The notes: generated from the letters alone by a model not told the origin. DNA of 64,000 nucleotides from Nitrospinaceae bacterium (GCA_028278405.1 JANQEK010000037.1:96662-160661), one strand, 5' to 3'; positions 36,301 through 44,449 are shown, counted from the stretch's first letter. Numbers and translations are program-made.

Positions 36301-37206
36301 CTGCGTTCAGGCAGTCCAATTTTTAACACCAGAATTGACGGTTTCGTTGAATTGAGCCCCGATGGAAAGGTTTTGACCTTTACGCCGGATGCTCCCCTGC
36401 CTACAAATACTGAATTGGAAATGTTGCTCAGTCCAAACTCGACCAACCGGGTCCGCGACCTTTTCGGTGGATTTTTATCGCTTCCTGACAATGACCCGTT
36501 CCGCACTACTTTCAAGTATAATTTCACTACGAGTGGACTGACGGATAACACCCCTCCGGTTTTGGTCGGGGTCAATCCGTCCGATGGATTGGTGGATGTT
36601 CCGATCAATCCACTGGTCCAAGTAAAGTTTGACGAGCCGATTTATTTGAGCGATATCAACGGGGTTTCTCTGGAGCGATTTGACGGATTAACCGTGGCCA
36701 CAAAACTGAGTTTTGTAGATGCAGGCACCGGTGTTACCTTGCGGCCATTAAACCTCCTCGAACCCAACACCCAGTACCGTGTGAAAATCGATAGCTCGGT
36801 AACGGACAGTGCCGGAAATGCAGTGCCTTTAATGACTGAGACGTTTTTCACGACCGGCGTTGAGGCGGATCCTATCATGCCGGAAATCGCATCTTCAATA
36901 CCACAGGATGATGCTACAGGGATAGCGACGAATACGACCATTGAGGTCACTTTCGATGAAAGGATCAATCCTCTGTCTGTTAATTTACTGAATTTCAGGG
37001 TAGCGTTGGGAACAGATTTCTTTGGCGCGCTTCCTGGAACGTTTGCTTTCTCTCCGGATCAAAAAACGGTGATATTTACTCTTGATAATCCTTTGTTGAG
37101 TTCCAGAGGTTATGCGGTGAGAATTACAAATATCCGCGATTTGGCGGGGAATAGTTTGGTGCGAACGGGTAATACTGAACAAATTAGATTTACAACAGGT
37201 CCTTAG
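30373..37206 (+). CDS. giant exported protein with DxDGDG calcium belt and 13 SbsA-like Ig repeats
   Basis: 2277 residues. Signal peptide to about residue 27 (AWA-QEEE). About 115-200 is a Big_2-like Ig domain. Two discoidin-like sections (about 225-360 and 575-715) alternate with thrombospondin-3/EF-like calcium repeats of the D-x-D-x-D-G type (TDGDGLSD, SDNDGLTD, SDGDGLSD and others, about 370-560 and 725-835). From about 836 to the end are 13 Big_5/SbsA-like Ig repeats, each about 100 residues and starting with a P-x-DGAVDVPVN-x-VF-like strand and an F-x-EP(V/L)xP motif. The end is the last Ig strand, with no anchor, sortase or PEP-CTERM signal. Calcium probably stiffens the N-terminal belt. 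The gene follows the coupled pair by 43 bases and is likely in the same transcript. Confidence 0.88.
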   Translation: MSELKTKLKIFLISIFLIVGLGNSAWAQEEERLDENCVGTILNQNFQVGPGGSFAIMVPTPLGSYRARFLCKRPDGDVTAESVLVQSAPNDTTEIGGIVFGPGVPIPISLQIDASTTVLNSATPTAQITTTGILADDSTIDVTASTTGTFYSSTNPAIATVSQEGLVTSVASGRVFINARHEGVVGGIAIDVVVGDDTDGDLIPDDFEIANSVDPGGANASLDAGAVASAHAEEVGFEAANAIDGNPTTVWRAPASGSPTFFEVVLPNDTNIAQVRLVGDPAHANGAVEFSSGIFQVFDALDNELFNSGDIQLASSNPTVVVALNATDARRIRFTSTGPESAQPSLAEFQIISGSGGTGLDFENLADAALDFDGDGLTNLEEFTLGTSIFRGDTDGDGLSDSEEGTFGSNPLLADSDNDGLTDREEQILGTDANLADSDGDGLSDGVEVLVDLNPLSTDSDNDGIPDGSEDTDGDGITNFDEVAENTDLSKADTDGDGIDDLEEITAGADGFITDPRKRDTDGDRLPDNFEIAFNRDPTTPEAIGPDADQDGIPDSFETANAVSPGDGSNLSLLKDSILSVSSFLTGFPSSLAIDEDLNTSWFTDTGDAANQGSQPFIALTLASPLKISKVRLFGNRTTPDGSDFLQGTFQGFNESGAEVFNSGPVDLPAPDRDVVVAIGGLELNEVKFTSTQDEGSTPGLSEFEVIADVTGLGLDLNLFADAELDFDGDGFSNLIEFYFGSNIFLIDTDGDGLTDSKEFELGFSPVLRDTDGDGIEDGDEVSDPSDTDGDGIPDAFEIEFGLDPNDPNDAALDADNDGISNLDEFLAGTDPTNPDTIPPTVFMVTPFDGATNVVVNQRVVVRFTEPLKPESIVDSVVTVTETAGGAEVAGTVTLSNDKLSLTFNPQAILSTFTSYTVDVQNVRDAAGNPMGAAFQSAFTTGDGTDSTAPSILRNNLVNNPFENPIVPVNTPIIVIFDEPVDPGSVTTSTFDVRLFDTNELIPGMILVDADGLRASFIADPNFPRNSEVFGVGGGGIFINISDIRDLAGNPLSQPLVTQFSTEVLEDTTSPELSSNFPVDGQTDVPLNVAIAINFNESLSRLNIFPDEIKLEANGQEVPGSFAMNFFNNELVFTPTSPLTANTLYTVTVSANIQDIAGNFVLAGTNFSFQTGTTALVNQTNVTFIEPVDGSVNVPTNGRVVVRFDQPVNPASLEGQGLGSGLVTNVVVAPDNLSATFTPVGGFFPFSNPSLFLNGVTDMAGRPVNRGSFFTRFTVGAGPDTSGPEVVLSTLADGAVDVPINTRIRFKIDGPVSLADESSFFVRLLDGTTEILGTVTFNSTRTLITFTPSTALSTSTVYTLEVGGFNDLAGNPAAPFVSSFTTGASSTPDTTSPTFVLSPVSGAVDVSVNSNIVLTADETIDPTSISFNVTVQEIGSSGIAGTTSVNGNIITFDPIGSFPASSTIRVSASASDLAGRGGSAIFQFQTEAVQGTDIPQVVEVFPPDGAVDVFEGTDVVITFSESMDPTQLVFSANFGLFANGEEMEVSFNRSADNRMVTLHPKQGFADINFPNASLITVVASDTLQNFSGNALPHFQSQFTTRPSTAQTFPGFRAARPGFGTSGVSVDAKIYLVFTNPLDPLLVDGFLVTEGNAVKNGTATLESGGRVLVFTPDTPFGFNQVIEGFAVPPLDDFVDIRLVMFQTEEDPTVTSPAAIDFVPLSGAVDVPVNPVMEVRFNEALDPATVNSGTVNFNDSGGTPVAATISLVRQGRVVQIVPDAALSPNSLYNFEITTGVLDLQGNPAGAAFTSSFTTGTVTDNIMPEVVKLSPPNGSIDIGIDVPFKFRFDEPVNPLSVTGQTILITDGNDALVPCTINFMSDATNGTQDVIISPQAPLTASSTYTVTVDGVEDLSGNLVVPRTIQFMTGSEFNLGFPIAIQATPPEGAVDVPVNSIVRIESPSPLDFTTVVETGFLQSIWLRSGSPIFNTRIDGFVELSPDGKVLTFTPDAPLPTNTELEMLLSPNSTNRVRDLFGGFLSLPDNDPFRTTFKYNFTTSGLTDNTPPVLVGVNPSDGLVDVPINPLVQVKFDEPIYLSDINGVSLERFDGLTVATKLSFVDAGTGVTLRPLNLLEPNTQYRVKIDSSVTDSAGNAVPLMTETFFTTGVEADPIMPEIASSIPQDDATGIATNTTIEVTFDERINPLSVNLLNFRVALGTDFFGALPGTFAFSPDQKTVIFTLDNPLLSSRGYAVRITNIRDLAGNSLVRTGNTEQIRFTTGP

Positions 37207-37277
37207 GGCGTTGGTTGATTAAATATTTGAATTTGTTATATTGATTATCTTACCCACCCACTCTGAGGACTCTTGAG

Positions 37278-38048
37278 ATGAGCTTTCGCCTGGTTAGGAA
37301 GTGTTTTATAGTTACTATTCTGGTTATGCTGGTGGCCTCTCCGGTAGGGGCGGAGTCGATCACCAAGGAACAGGGCGAGGCGATCCTCAAGGAATTGAAG
37401 CAGATCCGTAAGGAGCTGGAGGAGATCAAAAAGGCGGGTCTGCGTGGGCCTCGAAGAGGACCTGCCCGGCCGACTACGGCCAAAGTCGCAACGAAGGATA
37501 GTCCAGTCTTGGGTGATCCCGATGCCCCGATCACTCTGGTGGAGTTTACCGACTACCAATGCCCCTTTTGCAGAAGGTTTTATACCAATACTCTCTCTAA
37601 AATCAAAGAACAGTATATTATTCCCGGAAAAGTCCGGCTGGTCTTGCGGGACCTCCCACTCGGATTTCATGCCAAAGCCCGTCCTGCCGCCAAAGCCGCC
37701 CATTGTGCGCGTGAGCAAGGAAAATTCTGGGAAATGCACGATGCGCTGTTTGAAGGCGGAGGCAAGCTGAACAGCAAAGATTTCACGCGTTATGCTGAAC
37801 AAATCGGAGTGGATGATTTCCCTTTTCAGGAGTGTATGGCCTCCAGCCGACACGATAAAGCGATCGACCGCGATATTGAAGATGCGGGCAAGGCTTCTAT
37901 TCGCGGTACTCCCGGGTTTGTGCTCGGGAAAACCACCGAAAATGAAATTCAGGGTTCATTGATCAGCGGCGCGCAATCTTTTTCCTCGTTTAAAAGGCAG
38001 ATCGACCGTCTTCTCGCCAAACTCAAAGTTCCCTCAAAAGACAATTGA
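37278..38048 (+). CDS. exported DsbA-like thiol:disulfide oxidoreductase
   Basis: A 256-residue protein with a signal peptide (end near VGA-ES, residue 25), a short Lys/Glu coiled-coil linker (about 28-53) and a DsbA/Thioredoxin_4 domain. The active site is C95-P-F-C98 in DYQCPFCRRFY; the cis-Pro loop is RGTPGFVLG. Two further Cys (AHCAREQ, FQECMASS) lie in the helical insertion. It should form or isomerise disulfides in the periplasm. GAGGA about eight bases upstream supports the ATG. It sits 71 bases after the giant Ig-repeat gene; the Cys-rich tail of the first giant protein would be an obvious substrate (inference). Confidence 0.9.
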   Translation: MSFRLVRKCFIVTILVMLVASPVGAESITKEQGEAILKELKQIRKELEEIKKAGLRGPRRGPARPTTAKVATKDSPVLGDPDAPITLVEFTDYQCPFCRRFYTNTLSKIKEQYIIPGKVRLVLRDLPLGFHAKARPAAKAAHCAREQGKFWEMHDALFEGGGKLNSKDFTRYAEQIGVDDFPFQECMASSRHDKAIDRDIEDAGKASIRGTPGFVLGKTTENEIQGSLISGAQSFSSFKRQIDRLLAKLKVPSKDN

Positions 38049-38148
38049 TTCTTCTTTAGCCTAATTTCATCCTCCACAGGCCGGGATTGATCTCGCCATT
38101 GAAATCATGTAGGTTAAATGAACCACTAACGTATACAAGGAATGCCCT

Positions 38149-38937
38149 ATGAAAAAGGTCTTCTTCTTTTTAATATTTTTCTTTATTGCCACAACGGTAC
38201 AAGCGGGAATTAAAACCCAGGAGATTCAATACACCTCCGGTGGTACCTCATTAAAGGGCTATCTGGCTTACGATGATTCGATACAGGGTAAACGTCCCGG
38301 GGTGCTGGTTGTCCACGAGTGGTGGGGGCACAACGAACATGCCCGGAATCGGGCGCGCATGCTGGCCGAACTCGGTTACACCGCGTTGGCATTGGACATG
38401 TACGGTGACGGCAAAACCGCCGATCATCCGAAGAAAGCCGGCGAGTATATGAACGCGGCGATGAAAGACTGGAAGGGAAGTAAAGCGAAATTCAATGCTG
38501 CAAAAAAATTGTTGCAGGACCATACTACCGTCGATCCGAAGCGCATTGCATCGATCGGATTCTGTTTTGGTGGCACAGTATCGTTGCGTATGGCGCGGGA
38601 AGGGGCGGACCTGGATGCAGTGGTGGCTTTCCACGCCGGGTTGCCGTCTGGCGCTGTGGCACCTGGAACGGTGAAGGCGGCGGTATTGGTCCTCAACGGA
38701 TCGAAAGATGTTTGGCTGGATCCTAAAGCAGTGGCTTCCTTCAAAAAAGAAATGACTGCGTCGGTAAAGGATTTCAAATACGTCACGCTTGAGGGAGCAA
38801 GGCACGCTTTTACCAACAAACAAGCTAACGCATTCAGCAAGAAATTCAAGATCCCTAATCTGGAATACAATCAAGAAGCAGATCAGACAGCCTGGTCGGC
38901 TATGCAGGATCTTTTTAAGCGGGTATTTTCTAAATAA
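38149..38937 (+). CDS. exported dienelactone hydrolase-family protein
   Basis: A 262-residue alpha/beta hydrolase of the dienelactone hydrolase family with a signal peptide (end QA-GI, residue 20). Diagnostic parts are VVHEWWGHNEHARNRARMLAELGY, LDMYGDGK, the nucleophile Cys in GFCFGGTVSL, the Asp in SKDVWLDP and the His in GARHAFTN, giving a complete Cys-Asp-His triad. Most relatives are cytoplasmic; the exported form here suggests action on a periplasmic ester or lactone. The substrate is unknown. It is followed by a strong terminator. Confidence 0.88.
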   Translation: MKKVFFFLIFFFIATTVQAGIKTQEIQYTSGGTSLKGYLAYDDSIQGKRPGVLVVHEWWGHNEHARNRARMLAELGYTALALDMYGDGKTADHPKKAGEYMNAAMKDWKGSKAKFNAAKKLLQDHTTVDPKRIASIGFCFGGTVSLRMAREGADLDAVVAFHAGLPSGAVAPGTVKAAVLVLNGSKDVWLDPKAVASFKKEMTASVKDFKYVTLEGARHAFTNKQANAFSKKFKIPNLEYNQEADQTAWSAMQDLFKRVFSK

Positions 38938-38952
38938 TTATCGTCCACTCAT

Positions 38953-38992
38953 AAAGCCCTCGGGACATTGTAATGTCCCGGGGGCTTTTTTT
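38953..38992 (+). terminator. rho-independent terminator
   Basis: AAAGCCC-t-CGGGACATT pairs with AATGTCCCG-gg-GGCTTTT around a two-base loop and ends in seven T. It closes the dienelactone hydrolase gene. Confidence 0.92.
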
Positions 38993-39311
38993 GCGCAAAG
39001 TGCAAACCGTTAGATTTTATCTGTGAAAAATTCAAAAAGGGCTCAGAAGAGATTTGTATAACTTATTGAAAATAAAAGAGTTTTTATGTCGTTTTTGGTT
39101 AGGCTGTGTTGCTCCAATATGACAATTGCAGAATTAAAAAACTGGCGGTATCTCCCTTCAGGGATGATATTAAAACCAAAGGAAGAGTGATCGATGGTTT
39201 GGGGAGAAAGGAATTTTCAAGATCCGATTGGGTCCATTGCAACGACTCACCGAGTTATAACCTGAAGCTTGAAAAAGTGCTTTCTTCGAACGAGTGAAGG
39301 GAGGGATCGTC
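38993..39311. other. intergenic stretch before the receiver gene, no supported gene
   Basis: About 320 bases. A 63-codon frame (39106-39297, non-ATG start) and a 34-codon ATG frame (39085) both run through it, but neither has a ribosome binding site or a recognisable product. AAGGGAGGG just before 39306 is the ribosome binding site of the receiver gene. Confidence 0.5.
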
Positions 39312-39689
39312 ATGACCACATTGCTGGTTGTCGATGAAGAGGTCAATACTCGTTTGTTGTACAAAGACGAGTTTCAGGAAGAGGGCTACAAAGTTACCGT
39401 GGCTGAAACGACCGAGGAAGCCATGGAAAAAATCCACCAAAGCAAACCGGACCTCATCACGCTGGATCTTAAACCTCCGGGAACAAAGGGCATCGCTTTT
39501 TTGCGTAAGGTCAAAGAGGAGGAGAAGGATATCCCTGTGGTGCTTTGTTCCGCCTACGCAGGATATAAGAAGGACTTCCGTGTGGGAGTATGCGACGCTT
39601 TTGTGGTTCAATCCGCAGACTTTACTGAACTGAAAGCAATCATCAAACTGATTTTGAAACACAAACGGTCAAATTTGATCCCGCATTAA
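39312..39689 (+). CDS. stand-alone receiver-domain protein with altered switch residue
   Basis: A 125-residue CheY-type receiver without an output domain. The acidic pocket is D8-E9 and the phospho-acceptor is D52 (ITLDLKPPGTKG); S80 replaces the usual Thr (VVLCSAYAG). The conserved Lys that completes the phosphorylation switch is Gln100 (AFVVQSADFTEL), so signalling through phosphorylation may be weak or altered. The ATG at 39312 has AAGGGAGGG upstream, better than the in-frame GTG at 39294. No kinase is adjacent, so its partner is unknown. Confidence 0.8.
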   Translation: MTTLLVVDEEVNTRLLYKDEFQEEGYKVTVAETTEEAMEKIHQSKPDLITLDLKPPGTKGIAFLRKVKEEEKDIPVVLCSAYAGYKKDFRVGVCDAFVVQSADFTELKAIIKLILKHKRSNLIPH

Positions 39690-39825
39690 TTCAAAAAAGT
39701 GATAATCAACCCACCGGCAAGGGTATTCGAATCGGTTGAATTAATCGAGAAAAGTTATTAACCTGAATTAAGTAGCAGGCGAGCAGAGGGGGCAATATTT
39801 TAATCTACAGCGATTTGTTGCCGAC

Positions 39826-40569
39826 ATGTTTGATCGTAGAATCCCCATCGTTTTTGCCTTTTTTCTCTTCTTCTGGACATTTTCCTCATTGGCTGCCGGG
39901 AGCGAAGGACCTGGCAATCTAAGCCCGAAGGTGCGTCTGTTCCCGTTGGATCAAACACCTCCTTTGATGCTGGCAAAGGACACCCTTTCACAGGATTTAC
40001 CGGAAACCGCTCAATCCTACACTCCAGAGAACTTCGAACTCGCTTTTCAAAGACATTTCTCAAGACCCTGGTCTGCTATGATTTATCAGGGTTGGGGCAC
40101 TTCGACCGACTTGGGACAAACCCTGGTATTAGATATCAAATCGGAAGATTCACTGTTTACCGGTCTTGTTGCCAATCGTAAAATGTTTCCCTTTTGGCGG
40201 TATTTTACTTTTGAGTTGGAAGGACAGGTGTTGAGGCATTACAAGAAGCAGGAGCATTGGGAATACAATGGGCTGTTTTTGATTCGTTTTCATCCCTTCA
40301 TCTTGGACCCAACGATCGATATCGAATTTGCAGTAGGTGAAGGATTGTCTTATGCGTCAGAAATTCCTGTCATTGAGCAAGAGCAGCATCCGGATGCCTC
40401 TTCCCGGTTTTTGAATTACCTGGTTTTTGAAGTCGCGTTCACTCCCGTTCGATATCGGGAATGGTCCCTGGTCACACGCATTCATCATCGTTCCGGTGCC
40501 TTCAGGCTTTTCAATGGAACCCGGGGCGGCTCCAATTTTCTCGCCCTCGGGTTGCGCTATCATTTTTGA
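39826..40569 (+). CDS. outer-membrane beta-barrel-like protein (PagL-like resemblance)
   Basis: A 247-residue protein with a signal peptide (end LAA-GS, about residue 25) and alternating strands ending in a C-terminal aromatic residue (LGLRYHF), the signature of an outer-membrane barrel. The last strands (VTRIHHRSGAFRLFNGTRGGSN) resemble the H-x-S region of PagL-type lipid A deacylases (H221, S223), but the expected downstream Glu is not at the same spacing (Gly), so enzyme activity is doubtful. It might be a PagL-fold structural protein. No ribosome binding site is obvious, and the gene stands alone. Confidence 0.6.
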   Translation: MFDRRIPIVFAFFLFFWTFSSLAAGSEGPGNLSPKVRLFPLDQTPPLMLAKDTLSQDLPETAQSYTPENFELAFQRHFSRPWSAMIYQGWGTSTDLGQTLVLDIKSEDSLFTGLVANRKMFPFWRYFTFELEGQVLRHYKKQEHWEYNGLFLIRFHPFILDPTIDIEFAVGEGLSYASEIPVIEQEQHPDASSRFLNYLVFEVAFTPVRYREWSLVTRIHHRSGAFRLFNGTRGGSNFLALGLRYHF

Positions 40570-40648
40570 AAGGCAGAACTTTTTTCTTTCACTAGGTTGA
40601 TTTCACCTTTCTGATTTTCTGGAAAACTCGATACGCTCTTTTTCTGAA

Positions 40649-40677
40649 TTGACGCGTCCCGGAACCTAATTTACCAT
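40649..40677 (+). promoter_or_regulatory. candidate promoter of the YfhO-type gene
   Basis: TTGACG (40649-40654) and TACCAT (40672-40677) are 17 bases apart and about 110 bases upstream of the ATG at 40789. Confidence 0.35.
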
Positions 40678-40788
40678 TGAAATATAAGGTGTTATTCTAA
40701 TGCCTTCCGCGCAGACCAGCGGCGCCAACACCGGGTGAACCCAAAAACAATTCCCTGTTCGAGAAAAAAATTTCGCTAGGATCAACAC

Positions 40789-43629
40789 ATGAACGACCCG
40801 ACCCTGAATAATGAAACTGGAGTCATTCAAATACTCAGGTCTCCGGTTTGGTTAAAGGCGGGTCCCTTCCTGTTTTTCACGGTCTTGTATGTCGTTTTTT
40901 TCTCTCCCGTCATATTTGCAGGACGTTTGCTTGCGTATAGCGACGCGGTGTTTTATAGCATCCCAAATTTTTATGCTCCACGAACACTATGGACAAATCT
41001 GTTGTTCTCCGGTTATCCGGTGGCGGCGGACCCGCAGACTCAAACCTGGTATCCCCTGGCTGTTCTTTTCTCACTTCTTCCCAACAGTTGGAACGCTTAC
41101 ATCATTTCGGGTTATGTATTATCCGGCTGTTTTATGTTTGGCTATGTTAGGACAATGACCCAATCCCAATTGGCCGGGTTGGTGGCAGGGGTGAGTTACA
41201 GCATGAGCGGATTCATGATTGGGCGCTTAGTACAGATCCCACTGATTCATGCTGCGGTCTGGTTGCCCCTCATTTTCTGGGCTCTTGAAAAAAACCGGCA
41301 GGACTCATCGACGGGTTGGACCGTAATGGGGAGTCTCGCAATTGCTTGCAGTTTTCTGGGCGGGCACACGCAGATATTCTTTTATGGAATGATCGTAGCC
41401 AGTACCTATGTCATCTACATGGGATGGAATTCAGGCAACCGGCGTTGGAGCAATCTCTGGAACTTTTCCTGGATGGTTCTGATGGGCGTGGGCTTGGTTT
41501 GCATTCAGCTGTTGCCCACTCTGGAGTTGGCAGAGTGGAGCTCCAGGGCCAGTCTTTCTTATTCGGATTTTATAAGTTTTTCTCTGTCACCCAAAGAGAT
41601 AATGACCTTACTGTTTCCCTACCTGTTTGGCGGAGGAGGAACTGTATATGATGTTGAATATTTTGGAAGCGGCAATGGTATGGAGTTGCCTGCTTATCTG
41701 GGTCTTTTAACTCTGTTGCTGGTTTGTTTGGCGGTCGTGGGTTCTTGGTCGAGTCGCGTTGTCCGGTTCTGGTTGATTACTTTTTTGGTCGCTTTTGTGA
41801 TGGCATTGGGGGAGTACACCCCCTTGAGCCAATTGATGTTTTACTTGCCCGGATTTAACAAGTTTCGGGCGCCGGTGCGTCATTTTCTGGAGATTTCCCT
41901 GGCGGTGAGTGTCTTGGCGGGATTGGGGGCAGACTGCATTCGGCGGCGTGAAATAAGCAGCAAACAGATAAAAAGAGTGGTTCTGGGAGTTGTCGGAGTA
42001 TTTGGACTGTGTCTGGCCATGATTTGGATTTTTTCCGACACGCTGGAGCAAACGGCGATCCAAAAGGGTGTGGAAATTCCTGGTATCGTTTCCTGGAAGA
42101 ATGCAGCTTTGTGGATGCCGGTCTTGATATTGACTTTGGCAGCCGGCGCGCTGGTTTTTTGGTGGAACCATCCTGAGAGTGTGATTCGGCGTGGATTGAT
42201 TTTACTTGTGCTGGTTGTTGATCTGGCCAGTTACGGATGGTTTCATTACTGGCATTATTTTGCTCCCCGGGATCAATGGATTCAGCCGCCCGACACGGTT
42301 CGCCCTTATCGAACTGAATTGAATGCATCGCATCAACGTCTGCTTCAGGTAGAAGGGATCCACGGAGAAAGAAACCAGTTTCCCGTTAATATATCCCGGC
42401 TTTGGGGAATTCCCAGTGCTACCGGGTATAACCCTTTAATTCTATCTCGCGTAAAAAAAGTTTTATCCATTTATGAATCCGGGGTTCTTTTAGATACCTG
42501 GGCCTCGGTTAAGCACCGCGCGTTGGATATTTTTGGAGTACGATATTTAATTCTTCCAAAAGATTGGCTGAGCAGTTATCAGAAAGCAAACGGAACCCAA
42601 TGGACAGGAGAGGAATTGGGAATTCGTTTGGGAAACGGGTGCAATCTATCTTTTCCTTCTTCCATCGAGTTTTCTCTTCCGCAGGAGTTTACTGCAAGCC
42701 ATATCGGGATTGTCAGTAAATCGTTTTGCGCTGCGGATGTTTCCGACGGGACAGCCGTTCTGAATATTCGTTTCTTCAGCGGCAAAAATTTAAAGAGTCA
42801 GGCGGATTTGGTCATGGGACGGGACACTGCCGAATGGGGTTATGATTGTGGAGGAGTCGGGAATCCCACCCAACACAAACAGGCTTCAATATTTCAAGCC
42901 GTTTCAGCGGATAGTTCGTCAGGTGCTCCCTGCCATGGCTATCAATATGTGTCCCGGATTCCAATCTCGTCTGCTCGCTCTTTGAAACAGATACAAATGA
43001 AATGGCTGGGCAATCCGGGTTACGTCCAGTTGGATAAAATAACTCTTATAGATGAAAATTCGGGACGCGTTCTTCCTCTGCGGGAATTGACTGCTTCCAG
43101 CCATTGGAGGTTCAAAGAGAAAATTGGGAATAAAGAGGTATACGAAAATCTGGATGCCATGCCCCGGGCCTGGTTGGTTCCGGAGGTTTTGACGGTTAAA
43201 TCGCAGGATATGCTTCATGCAATTTATTATTCGAAATTACCCGATGGACGACCGTTCGATCCGGTAAAGACCGCATTGATTGAGGAACCATATGCTTTAA
43301 AGAACGCGTCTTCTGACCCCTCCGGAAGAGTGGATATTGTTCAGTTGGAAGATACTGAAATTGTTCTGCAAACCCAGTCCATGGCGGACTCGTTCTTAAT
43401 CACAAGTGACATCTATTATCCAGGCTGGCAAGCAACTCTGGATGGCCGTCCCGTTCCGGTGTATCGAGCCAACTATACTCTGCGCGGCATTTCTTTGCCG
43501 GCAGGTTCCCATGAGGTGCGCTTTCAATATCGTCCACAGTCTTTCTATATCGGAATGACAGTTTCAATCTTCTCCCTCCTGGTCCTGTTTTTTTGGTTTT
43601 TCCGTCGCTTTTCCACAAGGAATACCTGA
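40789..43629 (+). CDS. YfhO-family polytopic membrane protein
   Basis: A 946-residue protein with many hydrophobic helices in its first half and a last helix at the C-terminus (MTVSIFSLLVLFFWFF). Typical YfhO features are an N-terminal helix followed by an SDAVFYSIPNFYAPR loop, FSGYPVAADPQTQTWYP, GVSYSMSGFMIGR, and an extracytoplasmic C-terminal region ending in DIYYPGWQATLDGRPVPVYRANYTLRGISLPAGSHEVRFQY. YfhO proteins are GT-C-like and have been linked to glycosylation of teichoic acids or other surface glycans. A sugar-transfer role is likely but the acceptor is unknown. The surface-polysaccharide genes begin about 6 kb away. Confidence 0.88.
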   Translation: MNDPTLNNETGVIQILRSPVWLKAGPFLFFTVLYVVFFSPVIFAGRLLAYSDAVFYSIPNFYAPRTLWTNLLFSGYPVAADPQTQTWYPLAVLFSLLPNSWNAYIISGYVLSGCFMFGYVRTMTQSQLAGLVAGVSYSMSGFMIGRLVQIPLIHAAVWLPLIFWALEKNRQDSSTGWTVMGSLAIACSFLGGHTQIFFYGMIVASTYVIYMGWNSGNRRWSNLWNFSWMVLMGVGLVCIQLLPTLELAEWSSRASLSYSDFISFSLSPKEIMTLLFPYLFGGGGTVYDVEYFGSGNGMELPAYLGLLTLLLVCLAVVGSWSSRVVRFWLITFLVAFVMALGEYTPLSQLMFYLPGFNKFRAPVRHFLEISLAVSVLAGLGADCIRRREISSKQIKRVVLGVVGVFGLCLAMIWIFSDTLEQTAIQKGVEIPGIVSWKNAALWMPVLILTLAAGALVFWWNHPESVIRRGLILLVLVVDLASYGWFHYWHYFAPRDQWIQPPDTVRPYRTELNASHQRLLQVEGIHGERNQFPVNISRLWGIPSATGYNPLILSRVKKVLSIYESGVLLDTWASVKHRALDIFGVRYLILPKDWLSSYQKANGTQWTGEELGIRLGNGCNLSFPSSIEFSLPQEFTASHIGIVSKSFCAADVSDGTAVLNIRFFSGKNLKSQADLVMGRDTAEWGYDCGGVGNPTQHKQASIFQAVSADSSSGAPCHGYQYVSRIPISSARSLKQIQMKWLGNPGYVQLDKITLIDENSGRVLPLRELTASSHWRFKEKIGNKEVYENLDAMPRAWLVPEVLTVKSQDMLHAIYYSKLPDGRPFDPVKTALIEEPYALKNASSDPSGRVDIVQLEDTEIVLQTQSMADSFLITSDIYYPGWQATLDGRPVPVYRANYTLRGISLPAGSHEVRFQYRPQSFYIGMTVSIFSLLVLFFWFFRRFSTRNT

Positions 43630-43807
43630 ATATTCGGATTGAATTCGGCTTTTAGACCCCTATTGGCAAAAGGTTGCAGATGAATGGAGATTAGGATTTG
43701 ACGGGATGCCGGACTTTGGTTAGAATGTGCCCAATCCATTTTGACTCCAAAGTTCCAGGCACCTCCGAAGCGCTTTTTTTCCGGTTGCCAGGCCATCGCA
43801 GGGTTCT

Positions 43808-44449
43808 ATGAACAGATTAAAGCAGGGTTTTTACTTGATTCGGTATAGCATAGGGAAACTGTTTTTTCCTGTTTTGGAGCCGATGTTTATTTTGCGGGAA
43901 AATCTGAGCACCACCGTTCGCCGGCATTTCGACCAGGCGATCAAGCATATTGAAAACAAAAATTTTGCTGTGGCCCAGTTGAACTTGAACATGGTACTGA
44001 GCCTTTATCCCAAGCATTTTCTGGCTCGTGTGTATCGTGGCCGGATTTATCTTCGACAGAAACAGTTCCGTTTGGCTTCGGAGGATTTCCTGCAGGCCCA
44101 TCGGATCAGTACGTTCCGTTTTACGCATTACCGGTTGTATCGTGAGTATCTGGAATCGATTGGTGAAGGCACTCAGCTTGGGGAAGGTCGACCGCCAGCC
44201 CATTGGATGGGTCGATTGAAAGGATTGAATCAGACTCCGGATACCAAGGGACGTGATGCCATAGAGGGTTTAGATTCCCAATCGGTTTATGAGGAATCCA
44301 CGGATATCGAAGAAGAACAGCTAATGGTCATACAGGATCTGGATTTAACCCAGAATGATCGCGAAAAATTTGAGGATATGGGGCCAATCGCATCTGACGA
44401 AGTTGAAAACGCCGATTGGGATCATGTCCTGAAAAAACTGACTTCCTAA
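43808..44449 (+). CDS. TPR-like protein with acidic tail
   Basis: A 213-residue protein. Residues about 35-110 form paired amphipathic helices with the TPR spacing (FDQAIKHIENKNFAVAQLNLNMVLSLYP, ARVYRGRIYLRQKQFRLASEDFLQAHR). The second half is acidic and probably disordered (ESTDIEEEQLMVIQDLDL). The N-terminus has a short hydrophobic patch but no clear signal peptide. It is convergent with the c-di-GMP gene. Probably a protein-protein adaptor; its partner is unknown. Confidence 0.65.
   Translation: MNRLKQGFYLIRYSIGKLFFPVLEPMFILRENLSTTVRRHFDQAIKHIENKNFAVAQLNLNMVLSLYPKHFLARVYRGRIYLRQKQFRLASEDFLQAHRISTFRFTHYRLYREYLESIGEGTQLGEGRPPAHWMGRLKGLNQTPDTKGRDAIEGLDSQSVYEESTDIEEEQLMVIQDLDLTQNDREKFEDMGPIASDEVENADWDHVLKKLTS

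Noticed and set aside
39106..39297. 63-residue plus-strand frame before the receiver gene
   Set aside because: Non-ATG start without a ribosome binding site and no recognisable product; the receiver gene's own ribosome binding site begins at its stop.
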